NCBI RefSeq assembly: GCF_014192375.1
Contig: NZ_JACHXV010000014.1
Coordinates: 1 to 53,243, forward strand
DNA: 53,243 nucleotides
Source: Endobacter medicaginis
GTDB taxonomy: Bacteria; Pseudomonadota; Alphaproteobacteria; Acetobacterales; Acetobacteraceae
Direction of reading: 5' to 3'
In this document: one piece after another, positions 1-8,875 of the stretch
How positions within the stretch are numbered: position 1 is the first letter of the stretch
Layout: each line of letters opens with the position of its first letter
The notes under the pieces: generated by a model
The model's database searches: none
The model's input: the letters and a program-made list of their open reading frames with translations, nothing else
Told to the model about the DNA's origin: nothing
Translations under genes and position numbers: made by a program

Positions 1-84
1 GCAGTCACGGTCGGTCAGGGCGTGGATTTTGGTCGTGCGTCCGCCACGGGAGCGGCCGATGGCCTGGCGGCACTCCCCCCTTTT
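1..84 (-). CDS. IS5-family transposase, second frame (OrfB), partial at window edge
   Basis: In the -1 frame relative to OrfA the minus strand reads KRGECRQAIGRSRGGRTTKI followed by HALTDRDC, the standard IS5-family sequence after the first catalytic Asp (GRSRGGRTTKIHA is a family hallmark). It has no start of its own here and is expected to be translated only by frameshifting from OrfA. The remainder, including the other catalytic residues, lies outside the window. Confidence 0.75.
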
Positions 85-407
85 CCACCCGAAGCGCAGC
101 GATGCGCTTTCACGGCGGAGGAATCGATCAGGATCTCGGCGGGCGGCCCGCCGGCTGTCGCCAAGGCGTGAAACAGGTTCGACCACACACCCTTGGCAGC
201 CCAGCGCCGGAAGCGGTTGTAGAGCGTCTTGCGTGGCCCGTAGACGGCCGGCGCGTCTTTCCACCGGCACCCGGACAAAAGGACATGGATGATGCCGCTG
301 ATGACGCGCCGGTCATCGACGCGTGGCTTGCCGCGCGTGTCGGTCGGCAGATGCGGCTCAAGTCGGGCGAACTGGCGATCGCTGAGCCAGAAATGATCTC
401 GGTCCAA
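15..407 (-). CDS. IS5-family transposase, first frame (OrfA)
   Basis: A 130-residue frame beginning MDRDHFWLSDRQFARLEPHL, the usual N-terminal helix region of IS5-family transposases. The segment around ILIDSSAVKAHR (residues about 92-103) holds the first catalytic Asp of the DDE triad. The remaining catalytic residues must come from the second frame. The last 20 or so residues after GGKGG are the unshifted read-through and look non-native. A -1 shift on A AAA GGG (about 84-78) would fuse it to the OrfB frame and give active transposase. The frame itself is intact, but element activity cannot be judged without the other end. Confidence 0.85.
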   Translation of the reverse strand: MDRDHFWLSDRQFARLEPHLPTDTRGKPRVDDRRVISGIIHVLLSGCRWKDAPAVYGPRKTLYNRFRRWAAKGVWSNLFHALATAGGPPAEILIDSSAVKAHRCASGGKGGSAARPSAAPVADARPKSTP

Positions 408-478
408 CGGAGGTCTCCTTCCGGAGACCTTGAATCACGTCGAAGCCATCGTGGGAATCCACTTTATGGGTCCCAGCC

Positions 479-796
479 CTAGTCGGAGAAATCGCCCCAA
501 TCCAAGCAACGCTTGTGGCTATCAAGGAGGTTCTGGAGGGCTATCCGCTTACCTACACACAAATGCTCCATCGGGTGCAGAAAGCAACCGGTGCGAAAAA
601 AAGCGCGATTAATGCGATTATCAAAGGAAGAAATATAAAATCTAATAGATCCTTCTCATATTACGCCTTTGTCAGCAATTCAGACCGCCTCCGATACGAG
701 AATAATGGAGTATTAAAAAAGGGTGTGGCATCTAATTACAATGATGAATCTGTATCATTTATTATAAATGAGCTGCGTAGAAACTTAGAATCCTAG
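479..796 (+). pseudogene. 3' remnant of an unknown gene cut by the IS element
   Basis: The plus-strand frame ending at 796 is open upstream through 482 and into the IS end. It reads LVGEIAPIQATLVAIKEVLE, then continues for about 85 residues to a natural stop. A GTG at 515 could restart translation (93 residues) but lacks a convincing ribosome site, so this looks like the C-terminal part of a longer protein. The segment YPLTYTQMLHRVQKATGAKK is predicted helical and could be part of a winged-helix domain, but I do not recognise the family. Composition is strikingly AT-rich compared with the rest of the window (many Asn, Lys, Ile, Tyr), which suggests acquisition by horizontal transfer before the IS landed. 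Confidence 0.5.
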
Positions 797-950
797 TGTA
801 TTACTAATAATTACAGAAACATAAATGAAAAATGGTCATCAGTTAAATGATTCTGATGTACAATGAATTGATGATTGAGCAAAGCATTATGATGATATAA
901 GTGCATCTCATATGTAGAAATCTTAACTCGAGGATGTTTAGGCGCATAAA
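797..950. other. AT-rich intergenic region
   Basis: A 154-base stretch much poorer in GC than its surroundings. It contains a 6-bp inverted repeat (CATCAG at 837-842 and CTGATG at 853-858) without a T tract, and TTGAGC (875-880) followed after 15 bases by TATAAG (896-901), a weak promoter candidate for the gene at 951. Nothing else is recognisable. Confidence 0.4.
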
Positions 951-1451
951 ATGAATTATGTGACGGGAGACATCTTTGTAAAAGTACCATCCCCCCAAAC
1001 CTTGAAGGCGTGGTTACCTCTCTGGGATTGCATCTCAATTCTTTTTCTGTTCCAGAATTCCGACGTTGCGGATGGGGAAGATGAGCTGCCGGAGTGGCGA
1101 ATCTACTGGGTTGCAGGCTTGGCCCTGCTGAGAACTGTGGGCCATGTGCTAGCAAAGGTCGATGCCAAGATATCGCCGGAACACGCGGAGGCCATTGCCG
1201 CACTCTGGAAGGGATTTCAGGACGACAGGAGCAAGTCGGCCATTTTTTGGACATTCATCGATAGGGAAAGGAATAATCTCCTTAAAACTTATTCCTTTGG
1301 TGCTAAACTTGCGTGGGATGATAATCAGGATGCTTACGTAGAATTCGAAGGCGGGCTCGACGCCTTCGATCGCTTTCGTGAGGCGGTCTATTGGTGGCGT
1401 CACCATCTTATGGCGCTCGAGCATGAACTTTTAGTGCCAACATGTGACTAG
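951..1451 (+). CDS. Hypothetical protein, 166 aa, of foreign composition
   Basis: Begins MNYVTGDIFVKVPSPQTLKA and has no recognised domain. It is a mostly helical, aromatic-rich, soluble-looking protein (WRIYWVAGLALLRTVGHVLA, then FWTFIDRERNNLLKTYSFGA, then YWWRHHLMALEHEL). The RERNNLLK segment recalls the conserved Arg-Asn helix of small HEPN-like proteins, but there is no R-x4-6-H motif, so no function is assigned. Codon use is much less GC-biased than in neighbouring genes, matching the preceding remnant. An AT-rich leader precedes the start. Confidence 0.6.
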   Translation: MNYVTGDIFVKVPSPQTLKAWLPLWDCISILFLFQNSDVADGEDELPEWRIYWVAGLALLRTVGHVLAKVDAKISPEHAEAIAALWKGFQDDRSKSAIFWTFIDRERNNLLKTYSFGAKLAWDDNQDAYVEFEGGLDAFDRFREAVYWWRHHLMALEHELLVPTCD

Positions 1452-1619
1452 TCGACTTGGATCCAGGATAGATGGCAGAGTAGGCCTCTTCCGGTTGGTG
1501 TTATTCGGCTCATGACGATTGAGGTTCGTCGAGAATGATCTGAGCCATGCCGGGCATGCCGCAGGTATGCAGCGCATTGGGGTGCGGTTGATGCCGACCC
1601 GCGCGAGGCGGCCATTCTC

Positions 1620-2147
1620 TCAGAGTTGGTCGGCTGCCTGCAAAGCGCTTTGCAGGGTTGCCAGCGGCAACACGAGGGTCAGCGGGCGGTCGGTAAGCGG
1701 CACGGCGCCGTAGGCTGCGTACCAATTCGCCGCTCGCTCGTTCCTGGCGTCGATGATGAGCATCACGCCGCCTGCCTCGGCTGCAACGCGGAGGCATCGA
1801 CGCGCGACCATGCCGAGCAGCTGCCCGCCGAGACCCTGGCCCTGGACGCGGACATGCGTGGCGATCCGTGCCAACCGAAATCCGGGTACCTCGTGTCTGG
1901 CGAGGCCACGCCTGACGATCGCGGGCGTGTCGGCATAGCTCAGACTGCCCGGAGCGATGCTGTAGAAGCCGAGGATGGTGCGGTTGTCCGTGTCGTCGAT
2001 CGCGAGGAAGGTCTTCGCACCGCCCGACTCGTGGCTCTGGCGCGCATGGCGCTGAAGAAAGATGTTCAGCTCGGCATCGCCGCAATCGAACGACGCTCGA
2101 TCATGTGCCTTGGAAATCGCCTCCTCGTGCCAGCCAGGCAGTGTCAT
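1620..2147 (-). CDS. GNAT-family acetyltransferase toxin (TacT/AtaT-like)
   Basis: A 175-residue GNAT protein of the size and layout of type II toxins that acetylate aminoacyl-tRNA. The acetyl-CoA loop region is THVRVQGQGLGGQLLGMVAR (Q/R-x-x-G-x-G/A) at about residues 97-116. FDCGDAELNIFLQRHARQS near the N-terminus and NERAANWYAAYGA near the C-terminus are hallmarks of the TacT group; the Tyr in WYAAYGA corresponds to the catalytic tyrosine position. The start overlaps the stop of the upstream DUF1778 antitoxin by four bases (2144-2147), the normal antitoxin-first order. Target tRNA cannot be predicted from sequence. Confidence 0.9.
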   Translation of the reverse strand: MTLPGWHEEAISKAHDRASFDCGDAELNIFLQRHARQSHESGGAKTFLAIDDTDNRTILGFYSIAPGSLSYADTPAIVRRGLARHEVPGFRLARIATHVRVQGQGLGGQLLGMVARRCLRVAAEAGGVMLIIDARNERAANWYAAYGAVPLTDRPLTLVLPLATLQSALQAADQL

Positions 2148-2422
2148 GCCGGCTTTGGCATGTCGGCGATCGCGGCACGCAGTCTGGCGTTCGCCGGGGG
2201 CGGGTTCTCCAGCAGGTCGAGAACCAGCAGGCTGTCACGCTCCGAGAGACTGACGCACTCGGCCGCTTTGACGACCGCTTCCGCCTCGCGCAACGCGGAG
2301 CGCGTGACGAAAGTGGTGAGATCGGTCTGCTTCAACGCGGCGGCGCGCGCGAGCAGGGCCTTTTGCTCCGGCCTGATCCGCAGGCTCATCCGTGGCGTGT
2401 CTTCCATCACGGCTCTCGGCAT
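2144..2422 (-). CDS. DUF1778 antitoxin (TacA-like, ribbon-helix-helix)
   Basis: A 92-residue protein with N-terminal RMSLRIRPEQKALLARAA, the ribbon-helix-helix DNA-binding segment of the DUF1778 family, followed by the helix TTFVTRSALREAEAVV and a disordered, proline-rich tail (ENPPPANARLRAAIADMPKPA) that in this family wraps the toxin. A second Met five residues in (MEDTPRMSL) is an alternative start. AGGAGGGC lies just upstream of the chosen start. Antitoxin and toxin are translationally coupled by ATGA. The pair is expected to repress its own promoter. Confidence 0.9.
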   Translation of the reverse strand: MPRAVMEDTPRMSLRIRPEQKALLARAAALKQTDLTTFVTRSALREAEAVVKAAECVSLSERDSLLVLDLLENPPPANARLRAAIADMPKPA

Positions 2423-2463
2423 GGTTGCCCTCCTGCGTATGCCTTCAAATGGTACAGGGCGGC

Positions 2464-2492
2464 ACGATAGCGCTCGTCATGCGTGCTTTCAA
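2464..2492 (-). promoter_or_regulatory. Predicted sigma-70 promoter of the toxin-antitoxin operon
   Basis: On the minus strand TTGAAA (2492-2487) and TATCGT (2469-2464) are separated by exactly 17 bases, about 40 bases upstream of the antitoxin start. The fit is good at -35 and moderate at -10. Autoregulation by the antitoxin complex is expected, but I could not define its operator. Confidence 0.45.
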
Positions 2493-2562
2493 TTCATACG
2501 GGAGGGAGTTTTGCCCGGCGTCCCGGAGGCGAGGGTTTGTGCGGCCGCCCCGTTCCTTCTCG

Positions 2563-2594
2563 CCCCCGCCGCCGCGCGCGGGCGGCGGCGGGGG
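2563..2594. terminator. Strong GC hairpin after the periplasmic target gene
   Basis: CCCCCGCCGCCG (2563-2574) pairs perfectly with CGGCGGCGGGGG (2583-2594) over 12 bp with an 8-base loop, starting just beyond the stop codon at 2602. There is no following T tract on the minus strand, so it is terminator-like or a 3' stabiliser rather than a classical intrinsic terminator. Confidence 0.45.
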
Positions 2595-2601
2595 CTCGCG
2601 G

Positions 2602-3387
2602 TCAGTGGTGGTCGCCGTGGGGGCCCGGGCCGGGCAGGCCGGGGGGTGGCGCGATGTCCTTCAGCGTGGCCGCGCTGGCGCCGAGGGAGCGGGCCTCGAT
2701 GGCGGTGCCGAGGATGGTCTTCGAGCCGAAACCCTTCACCGCCACCGGCTTGCCGACCGCGAGCGCGTCGCCGAGCTGTTCGGCGGCGGGCGGTGGCAGG
2801 TGGATCTCGGTGCCGTTGTCGAGCAGCACGCCGTCGAGCTCGCCGCGCGGGCCGTGCAGCTGCAGCTTCACCGTGCCGGAGGCGGACAGTTCGGTGGCGT
2901 CACCTCCGGGGGGCGGTGGCGGCGGGGCGCCGTGCGGGGGCATCGCCGGGCCGTGGCCGAACCAGTGCGGCCAGAAATGGCCGCCCCCCGGACCACCGCC
3001 GAAGCCGGGGCCGCCGGGGCCGAAGCGCGGGCCGTCATGCGATTCGACCACGCTCTGGCCGGTGGCATCCTGGGTGATCGACATCGCCTTGATCATCGGG
3101 ATGGTGCGCGCCTTCAGGCCGTGGATCGTCACCATGTCGCCCGGCTTGACGGTGGCGACCAGCAGGGTCGACTGGCGCGGCGAGAAATGCACCTCGGTAT
3201 TGCCGTCGAGGATCAGCCCGGCGACGTCGCCGCGCGGGGTGAGGTCGTACTGCGTCACGCGGCCCTTGAAGCTGGGCAGCTGGGCGGGGTCGTAGAGCGG
3301 GCCGTCGGTGGGCTGCGCCGCATAGGCGACGCTGCCACCGATCACCGCGAACACCGCAGTCGCCAGCAGGCTCTTGGTTGCGTTCAT
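2602..3387 (-). CDS. Exported His/Gly/Pro-rich protein with two similar beta-rich domains; probable sigma-54 target
   Basis: A 261-residue protein with signal peptide MNATKSLLATAVFAVIGGSV, probably cleaved after AYA. Two similar domains follow: residues about 39-97 (FKGRVTQYDLTPRGDVAGLI, then LDGNTEVHFSP) and about 165-235 (VKLQLHGPRGELDGVLLDNG, then TEIHLPP). Both look like small OB-like beta barrels. They are joined by a linker rich in Gly, Pro, His and Trp (GPGGPGFGGGPGGGHFWPHW), and the protein ends GPHGDHH. The His-rich parts could bind metal, but this is inference. The start at 3387 is supported by AGGAGA nine bases upstream; a longer frame reaching 3450 would run through the promoter. 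It lies downstream of the kinase/activator pair, behind a -24/-12 promoter. I do not recognise a named family. Confidence 0.75.
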   Translation of the reverse strand: MNATKSLLATAVFAVIGGSVAYAAQPTDGPLYDPAQLPSFKGRVTQYDLTPRGDVAGLILDGNTEVHFSPRQSTLLVATVKPGDMVTIHGLKARTIPMIKAMSITQDATGQSVVESHDGPRFGPGGPGFGGGPGGGHFWPHWFGHGPAMPPHGAPPPPPPGGDATELSASGTVKLQLHGPRGELDGVLLDNGTEIHLPPPAAEQLGDALAVGKPVAVKGFGSKTILGTAIEARSLGASAATLKDIAPPPGLPGPGPHGDHH

Positions 3388-3428
3388 CGTCTGTCTCCTG
3401 CCCCGCTGATGGGGCCTGGACAAACAGG

Positions 3429-3444
3429 AGCAAGCCGCGTGCCA
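3429..3444 (-). promoter_or_regulatory. Sigma-54 (-24/-12) promoter
   Basis: The minus strand reads TGGCACGCGGCTTGCT, which fits the RpoN consensus TGGCACG-N4-TTGCW at every fixed position and has GG-N10-GC spacing. Transcription would start near 3418, about 30 bases before the ATG at 3387. The adjacent upstream gene encodes a sigma-54-dependent activator, which makes a chance match unlikely. Confidence 0.85.
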
Positions 3445-3497
3445 GTTCATGACCGTCGCGTTTTCAATGAGTTATTCGACGCGACCGGGTGTCGGGG

Positions 3498-3514
3498 TGT
3501 CGGACAGCCCGACG
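3498..3514. promoter_or_regulatory. Enhancer-like palindrome, promoter-proximal site
   Basis: TGTCGGA (3498-3504), CAG spacer, CCCGACG (3508-3514): an imperfect copy of the perfect site next to it, with the core TCGG/CCGAC preserved. Its centre at 3506 is 21 bases, two helical turns, from the centre of the other site, and about 88 bases upstream of the predicted start. A further half-site TGTCGGG lies at 3490-3496. Confidence 0.65.
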
Positions 3515-3515
3515 C

Positions 3516-4870
<1,355 letters not shown>

Positions 4871-4874
<4 letters not shown>

Positions 4875-6367
4875 TGCGGGATCTCCAGCACGAACCGCGC
4901 CCCCGCGCCCGCCGTCTCGTCGAGGCGGATGCCGCCCCCATGCGCCGACGCCGCCTCGCGGGCGATCGCCAGCCCCAGCCCTGTGCCGTCGGCCCGGCCG
5001 GTCACGAACGGATCGAACAGGCTCGCCCCGAGTGCGGGATCCACGCCGGCACCATCATCGCTCACCACCAGCCGTACCATCCCCTCCACGACTCCGCCCT
5101 CGACCCGCACGAGCGTGCGCGCATGCTGGGCGGCATTGAGCACCAGATTGCCAAGGGACGCCTCGAGCAGAGCCTCGTCCAGCCTCGCCTCGCCGGTCAT
5201 GACCTGCAGATCCAGCGCGATCTCCCCTGCCCGCCCCGACTGGGCGAGGCGCGCCGACGCGATGCGTCCGCACAGGGCGCGCAGATCGCAGGCCAGCGGC
5301 ACGGCACCGTGCTGCGTGGTCATGTCGAGCAGCGCGTGTGTCAGCCGCTCCAGCCGGGAGACCTGCTCGAGGATCGCCGGGAGGGCGGCCGCGCGACGCT
5401 GCTCGCTTCCCGCGATCGCGTTCTCCGCCCGCAGCCGGATCGCCGCGATCGGGTTGCGCACCTCGTGCGCCACCCCCGCCGCCACGCGCCCGAGTGCCGC
5501 CAGCCGCGACGCCGCCGCCTCGCGCGCCTGCGCCGCCTCCAGCCGCAGCGCCGTCTCGTTGAGTGCGGCGATCACCCGGTCCAGCCCCGGCTCGCCGGCC
5601 GGGCGCAGCACCGCCTTGCCCGCCGTGCCGCGCACCGCCGCCTCCAGCCGCGCCAGTGCCCGCCGCCAGGCCAGCAGCAGCCGCGACGACCACAGGCCGA
5701 TGCCGAGGATCAGCAGCAGCAGCGCACCCACGCCGAGCCCGAGACCCGGATGCGCGGCGGCGAACAGCATCGCCGGCAAGCCCTCGCCCACCCGGCCCCC
5801 GCCGGGGCTCGCCACCCAGCCGACCAGCCCCGGCCAGGGTCCGGGCAGCACGCAGGTGGCGATGGCGAGCGTCGCCGGCCCGGCCGCGACCGCGCCCTGC
5901 ACCGCCCTGTCGTCCCGCTCGGCCTGCGCCACCAGGGGCGCGAGCGCACCCGGCCCGGGAAACGCCCCGCCCGAGGCCACCACGCTGCCCGGCCGGCCGC
6001 CGCGCACCGCCACCACCGGCACTCCCTCGCGCCAGATGCCGCCCGTGGTGCCGGGCAGCTCGGCCAGCCCGAGCGCCGCCACCGCCGCGAGATCGGCCGG
6101 CGGCGGCAGCTCCGCCCCCGGCGGCACGCCGACCGAATAGAACGCCACCTGCTCGCGGATCAGCCCGCAACCGGTCTGTGCGACCGCCATCGCCCGCTCG
6201 TCGCCGGCCAGCATCGACTGCCGGGCAAATCCGGCCAGCAGCAGCACCGAAAGCACCGAGGCCGCTAACGACAGGCTCCACAACACCAGCAGCCGACCGC
6301 TCAGCGAACGCAGCAGCAGCCCGCCCGTCTGCCCCGCTCCCCCGATCCAGCCTCGCCGCGACAGCAT
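4871..6367 (-). CDS. Membrane sensor histidine kinase, partner of the NtrC-type regulator
   Basis: A 498-residue protein. TM1 covers about residues 20-46 (LLVLWSLSLAASVLSVLLLA). A periplasmic sensor region of about 140 residues follows, then TM2 near 200-222 (GLGLGVGALLLLILGIGLW). A HAMP-like linker leads to the dimerisation domain with H301 in GVAHEVRNPIAAI. The ATPase domain has an N box (LGNLVLNAAQHA), G1 (VSDDGAGVDP), F box and G2 (TGRADGTGLGLAIAREAASA). The E-x-x-N after the His places it in the NtrB/ZraS-like group that partners sigma-54 activators. The sensor region has no recognisable PAS or CHASE signature, so the stimulus is unknown. Confidence 0.92.
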
Positions 6368-6523
6368 GGCAGCCCCTTAGTTTCTCGTTAACAAAATGGT
6401 GATAGGGCGAATTAAGAACGGCGCCGCCGGGACGGACACAAACCTGCCGCAAAGCAGCCACGGTTCCTGCCCGGCCGAAGCCGACTGAAGATCGTGTCCT
6501 CGTTGCGTCAAGGTGTATCAGAT

Positions 6524-6754
6524 ATGCTGCGCATCAATGCCCGCCCCGGCCAGACCTGGATCGAACGTCGCGACCAGCTCGCGGCAGACGTTTCCGCGCA
6601 CGGCGTACAGCCGCGCCGCCGGACGGTCACGCAGCTGGAGGCCGCAGCCGATGGCGGCGTCGATGTCACGTTCTCCGACGGCCAGAAGGCCTGGCGCACC
6701 AGCTTTTCGGCGTGGCTGAGCTGGATCGAACTCACCGGCGCCGAACTCGCCTAG
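6524..6754 (+). CDS. Small hypothetical protein, 76 aa
   Basis: A short protein with VDVTFSDGQKAWRTSFSAWL near the C-terminus, a beta-hairpin plus helix reminiscent of DUF2442-like small proteins but not convincingly assigned. The ATG at 6524 has AAGG about 12 bases upstream; a GTG at 6494 in the same frame would add ten residues. It diverges from the sensor kinase, and the 120-base gap between them shows no clear promoter. It contains many charged residues, no membrane segment and no signal peptide. Confidence 0.55.
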   Translation: MLRINARPGQTWIERRDQLAADVSAHGVQPRRRTVTQLEAAADGGVDVTFSDGQKAWRTSFSAWLSWIELTGAELA

Positions 6755-6865
6755 GGTCGCATGACCGGCCGCGCCGTGGCGGCCATCCGACGGCGATCTG
6801 CTGCGCTTCGGTGCTCACGGCCATCACGGCCGCTCCGCTCCGATGCTCGCAGATCCCCACCGGCC

Positions 6866-6884
6866 GCCGCCGCTGCGCGGCGGC
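6866..6884. terminator. Hairpin between convergent genes
   Basis: GCCGCCGC (6866-6873), TGC loop, GCGGCGGC (6877-6884), an 8-bp GC stem in the gap between the small hypothetical gene and the end of the ABC exporter gene. No T tract. The rest of the 176-base gap holds nothing recognisable. Confidence 0.35.
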
Positions 6885-6930
6885 TCTGACTCACCACGGC
6901 ACGCCCGCTCACGCGACCTCCATCCGCACG

Positions 6931-8772
6931 TCACACGGTCAGTTCGACCTCGCCCGCCTCGCCCAGGATCTGATGGTCGTGCAGGCGGCGGTAGAGACCG
7001 CCCTCGATTGCCAGCAGTTCGTCATGCGCGCCGTCCTCGGCCAGGCGGCCGTGCTGGAAGACCAGGATCCGGTCCAGCGTGCGCACTGTCGACAGGCGGT
7101 GCGCGATCACGATCACCGTGCGGCCGACCATCAGGCGCTGCATCGCCTCCTGCACCAGCGCTTCCGACTCGGTATCCAGGCTCGAGGTCGCCTCGTCGAG
7201 GATCAGCAGACGACAGTCGGCCAGGAAGGCACGGGCGATGGCGATGCGCTGACGCTCGCCGCCCGACAGCTTCACCCCGCGCTCGCCGACCAGGGTCTGG
7301 TAGCCCTTCGGCAGCCGTTCGATGAAGCCGGCGGCATTGGCGAGCTCGGCTGCGCGCGCGATCTCTGCCGCCGAGGCGCCGGGACGGCCATAGGCGATGT
7401 TCTCTGCCAGTGAGCGATGGAACAGCACCGGCTCCTGCGGCACCAGTGCGATCTGGCTGCGCAGGCTCTCCTGCCGCACCCGGGCGACGTCCTGCGCATC
7501 GATCAGGATGCGGCCCGACTGGATGTCGTAAAGGCGCTGGATCAGCTTGGTCAGCGTGGTCTTGCCCGAACCCGACGGCCCGACGAGCCCGACGCGCTGC
7601 CCGGCCGGGATCAGCAGGTCGAAATGGTCGAACAGCGGTGCGGCATTGCGCCGCGCATGCGCCTCATAGGTGAAGCACACCTGCTCGAAGCGCACCTCGC
7701 CACCGCTCAGCCGCATCTCGCCGGCACCCGGCGCATCGGCGAGGCCGTGGTCGCGGTCGAACATCGCCACCAGCTCCTCCATCTCGTTGACCGAGCGCTG
7801 GAGCTGGCTGATGTGCTGGCCGAGATCGCGCAGATAGCCCTGCACCAGGAAGATCATCGTCAGCACATAGGCGACATCGCCGGCATTGGCCCGGCCGCGC
7901 CACCACAGCCACACCACCCCGCCGACCATCATCATCCGCAGGCCCAGCAGCGCCGTCGCCTGAAGGTTGCCGCTGTTGGTGCCGACCACCCAGGCGCGGG
8001 TGGTGCGCCGTCCCCAGCGGCGCAGCACCGACGCGAGCCGCGCATCCTCGCGCGATTCGGCACCGAACGCCTTGACCACCGCGTTGCAGGTCACGGAATC
8101 GGCCAGTGTCGCGCCCACCCGCGTGTCCCAGCTGTTCGACAGCCGCGCCGGCGGCGCGGAATAGAACAGCGTGAGGCACACCGACATCACCACGAACGCC
8201 ACCGAGCTGACCGCCAGCAGCGCGCCCATGATCGGCCAGCGCCAGCCGAGCACCGCCGTGCTGCCGACCAGCACGATGATCTCCGGCAGCAGCATCAGCA
8301 GCGTGGTGTCGTCGAAACTGTCGATCGCCCACATGCCGCGGGTGATGCGGCGCACGATCGCGCCGGCGAAGGTGTTGGCGTGCCAGTCGGTCGAGAAACG
8401 CTGCACGCGCGCGAACGCGCCTTCCGCCACCTCGCGCATGATGCGCACCGTCAGATGGGTGATGCCGAGATAGGAGAACCGCCGTCCGACCACGCCGAAC
8501 AGCCCCAGCACGCCGAGGCCGGCCACCAGCCACGCCGCACGGTGCACGCTCTCGGGCGGCAGGCCGCCGGCCCGTCCCGAGCCGTCGGAGATCGCATCGA
8601 CCAGCCAGCCCGACACGATCGGGCTGACCACGTCCGCCCCCGTCGCCAGCACCATGCCGAACACCACCGGCACGAGCTGGACCGGCGCCCGCAGCCATTG
8701 CCGCAGCACGAACCGCACGGCGCCGATGAATACGCGCGACGGGGTTTCGCGCGCTGGCGATGAGGTGGCCAT
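6931..8772 (-). CDS. ABC exporter, fused permease and ATPase (MsbA/MDR type)
   Basis: A 613-residue half-transporter. The membrane domain (about 15-335) has six predicted helices, followed by the nucleotide-binding domain (about 360-600). The latter has Walker A GPSGSGKTT, Q loop VPQEPVLF, signature LSGGERQR, Walker B LLILDEATSSLD and H loop VIAHRLST. It should work as a homodimer exporting a lipid, drug or glycan precursor; the substrate cannot be told from sequence. GGGAGC lies 8 bases before the ATG. It diverges from the glycosyltransferase pair across a 103-base gap, so export of a surface-glycan intermediate is possible but unproven. Confidence 0.92.
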   Translation of the reverse strand: MATSSPARETPSRVFIGAVRFVLRQWLRAPVQLVPVVFGMVLATGADVVSPIVSGWLVDAISDGSGRAGGLPPESVHRAAWLVAGLGVLGLFGVVGRRFSYLGITHLTVRIMREVAEGAFARVQRFSTDWHANTFAGAIVRRITRGMWAIDSFDDTTLLMLLPEIIVLVGSTAVLGWRWPIMGALLAVSSVAFVVMSVCLTLFYSAPPARLSNSWDTRVGATLADSVTCNAVVKAFGAESREDARLASVLRRWGRRTTRAWVVGTNSGNLQATALLGLRMMMVGGVVWLWWRGRANAGDVAYVLTMIFLVQGYLRDLGQHISQLQRSVNEMEELVAMFDRDHGLADAPGAGEMRLSGGEVRFEQVCFTYEAHARRNAAPLFDHFDLLIPAGQRVGLVGPSGSGKTTLTKLIQRLYDIQSGRILIDAQDVARVRQESLRSQIALVPQEPVLFHRSLAENIAYGRPGASAAEIARAAELANAAGFIERLPKGYQTLVGERGVKLSGGERQRIAIARAFLADCRLLILDEATSSLDTESEALVQEAMQRLMVGRTVIVIAHRLSTVRTLDRILVFQHGRLAEDGAHDELLAIEGGLYRRLHDHQILGEAGEVELTV

Positions 8773-8875
8773 GTCTGGATGCTCCCGGGGATCGTCCAGC
8801 TATGCCAAACCGCCGCCCGGTCGGGCAACCCGGTCTCGCTGAAACCTGACCGATCTGTTACCTGACGGCTCGGGG

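Larger units (their letters stand above)
1..480 (-). mobile_element. IS5-family insertion sequence (IS427-like), one end, continues beyond the window start
   Basis: The minus strand carries an IS5-type transposase split over two frames, joined at an A AAA GGG slippery heptamer near position 78-84, an arrangement known for IS427-type elements. The outer end lies near 477-480, where the minus strand reads GGGCTGGGACCCATAAAGTG, an end sequence typical of the family. A CTAG tetranucleotide sits at 479-482. The other end lies outside the window, so the target duplication and inverted repeat cannot be checked. The plus strand beyond the end stays open in frame into a truncated coding sequence, so the element probably interrupted a gene. 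Confidence 0.8.

Noticed and set aside
951-1451. HEPN toxin
   Set aside because: RERNNLLK superficially recalls HEPN helices, but the R-x4-6-H catalytic motif is missing and there is no partner nucleotidyltransferase.
1452-1619. Possible small gene between the orphan gene and the GNAT toxin
   Set aside because: Short frames on both strands have no start context or recognisable sequence.
6368-6523. Second sigma-54 promoter or enhancer before the sensor kinase
   Set aside because: No GG-N10-GC with acceptable flanks and no TGTCGGA palindrome was found, so autoregulation through the same sites is not supported.
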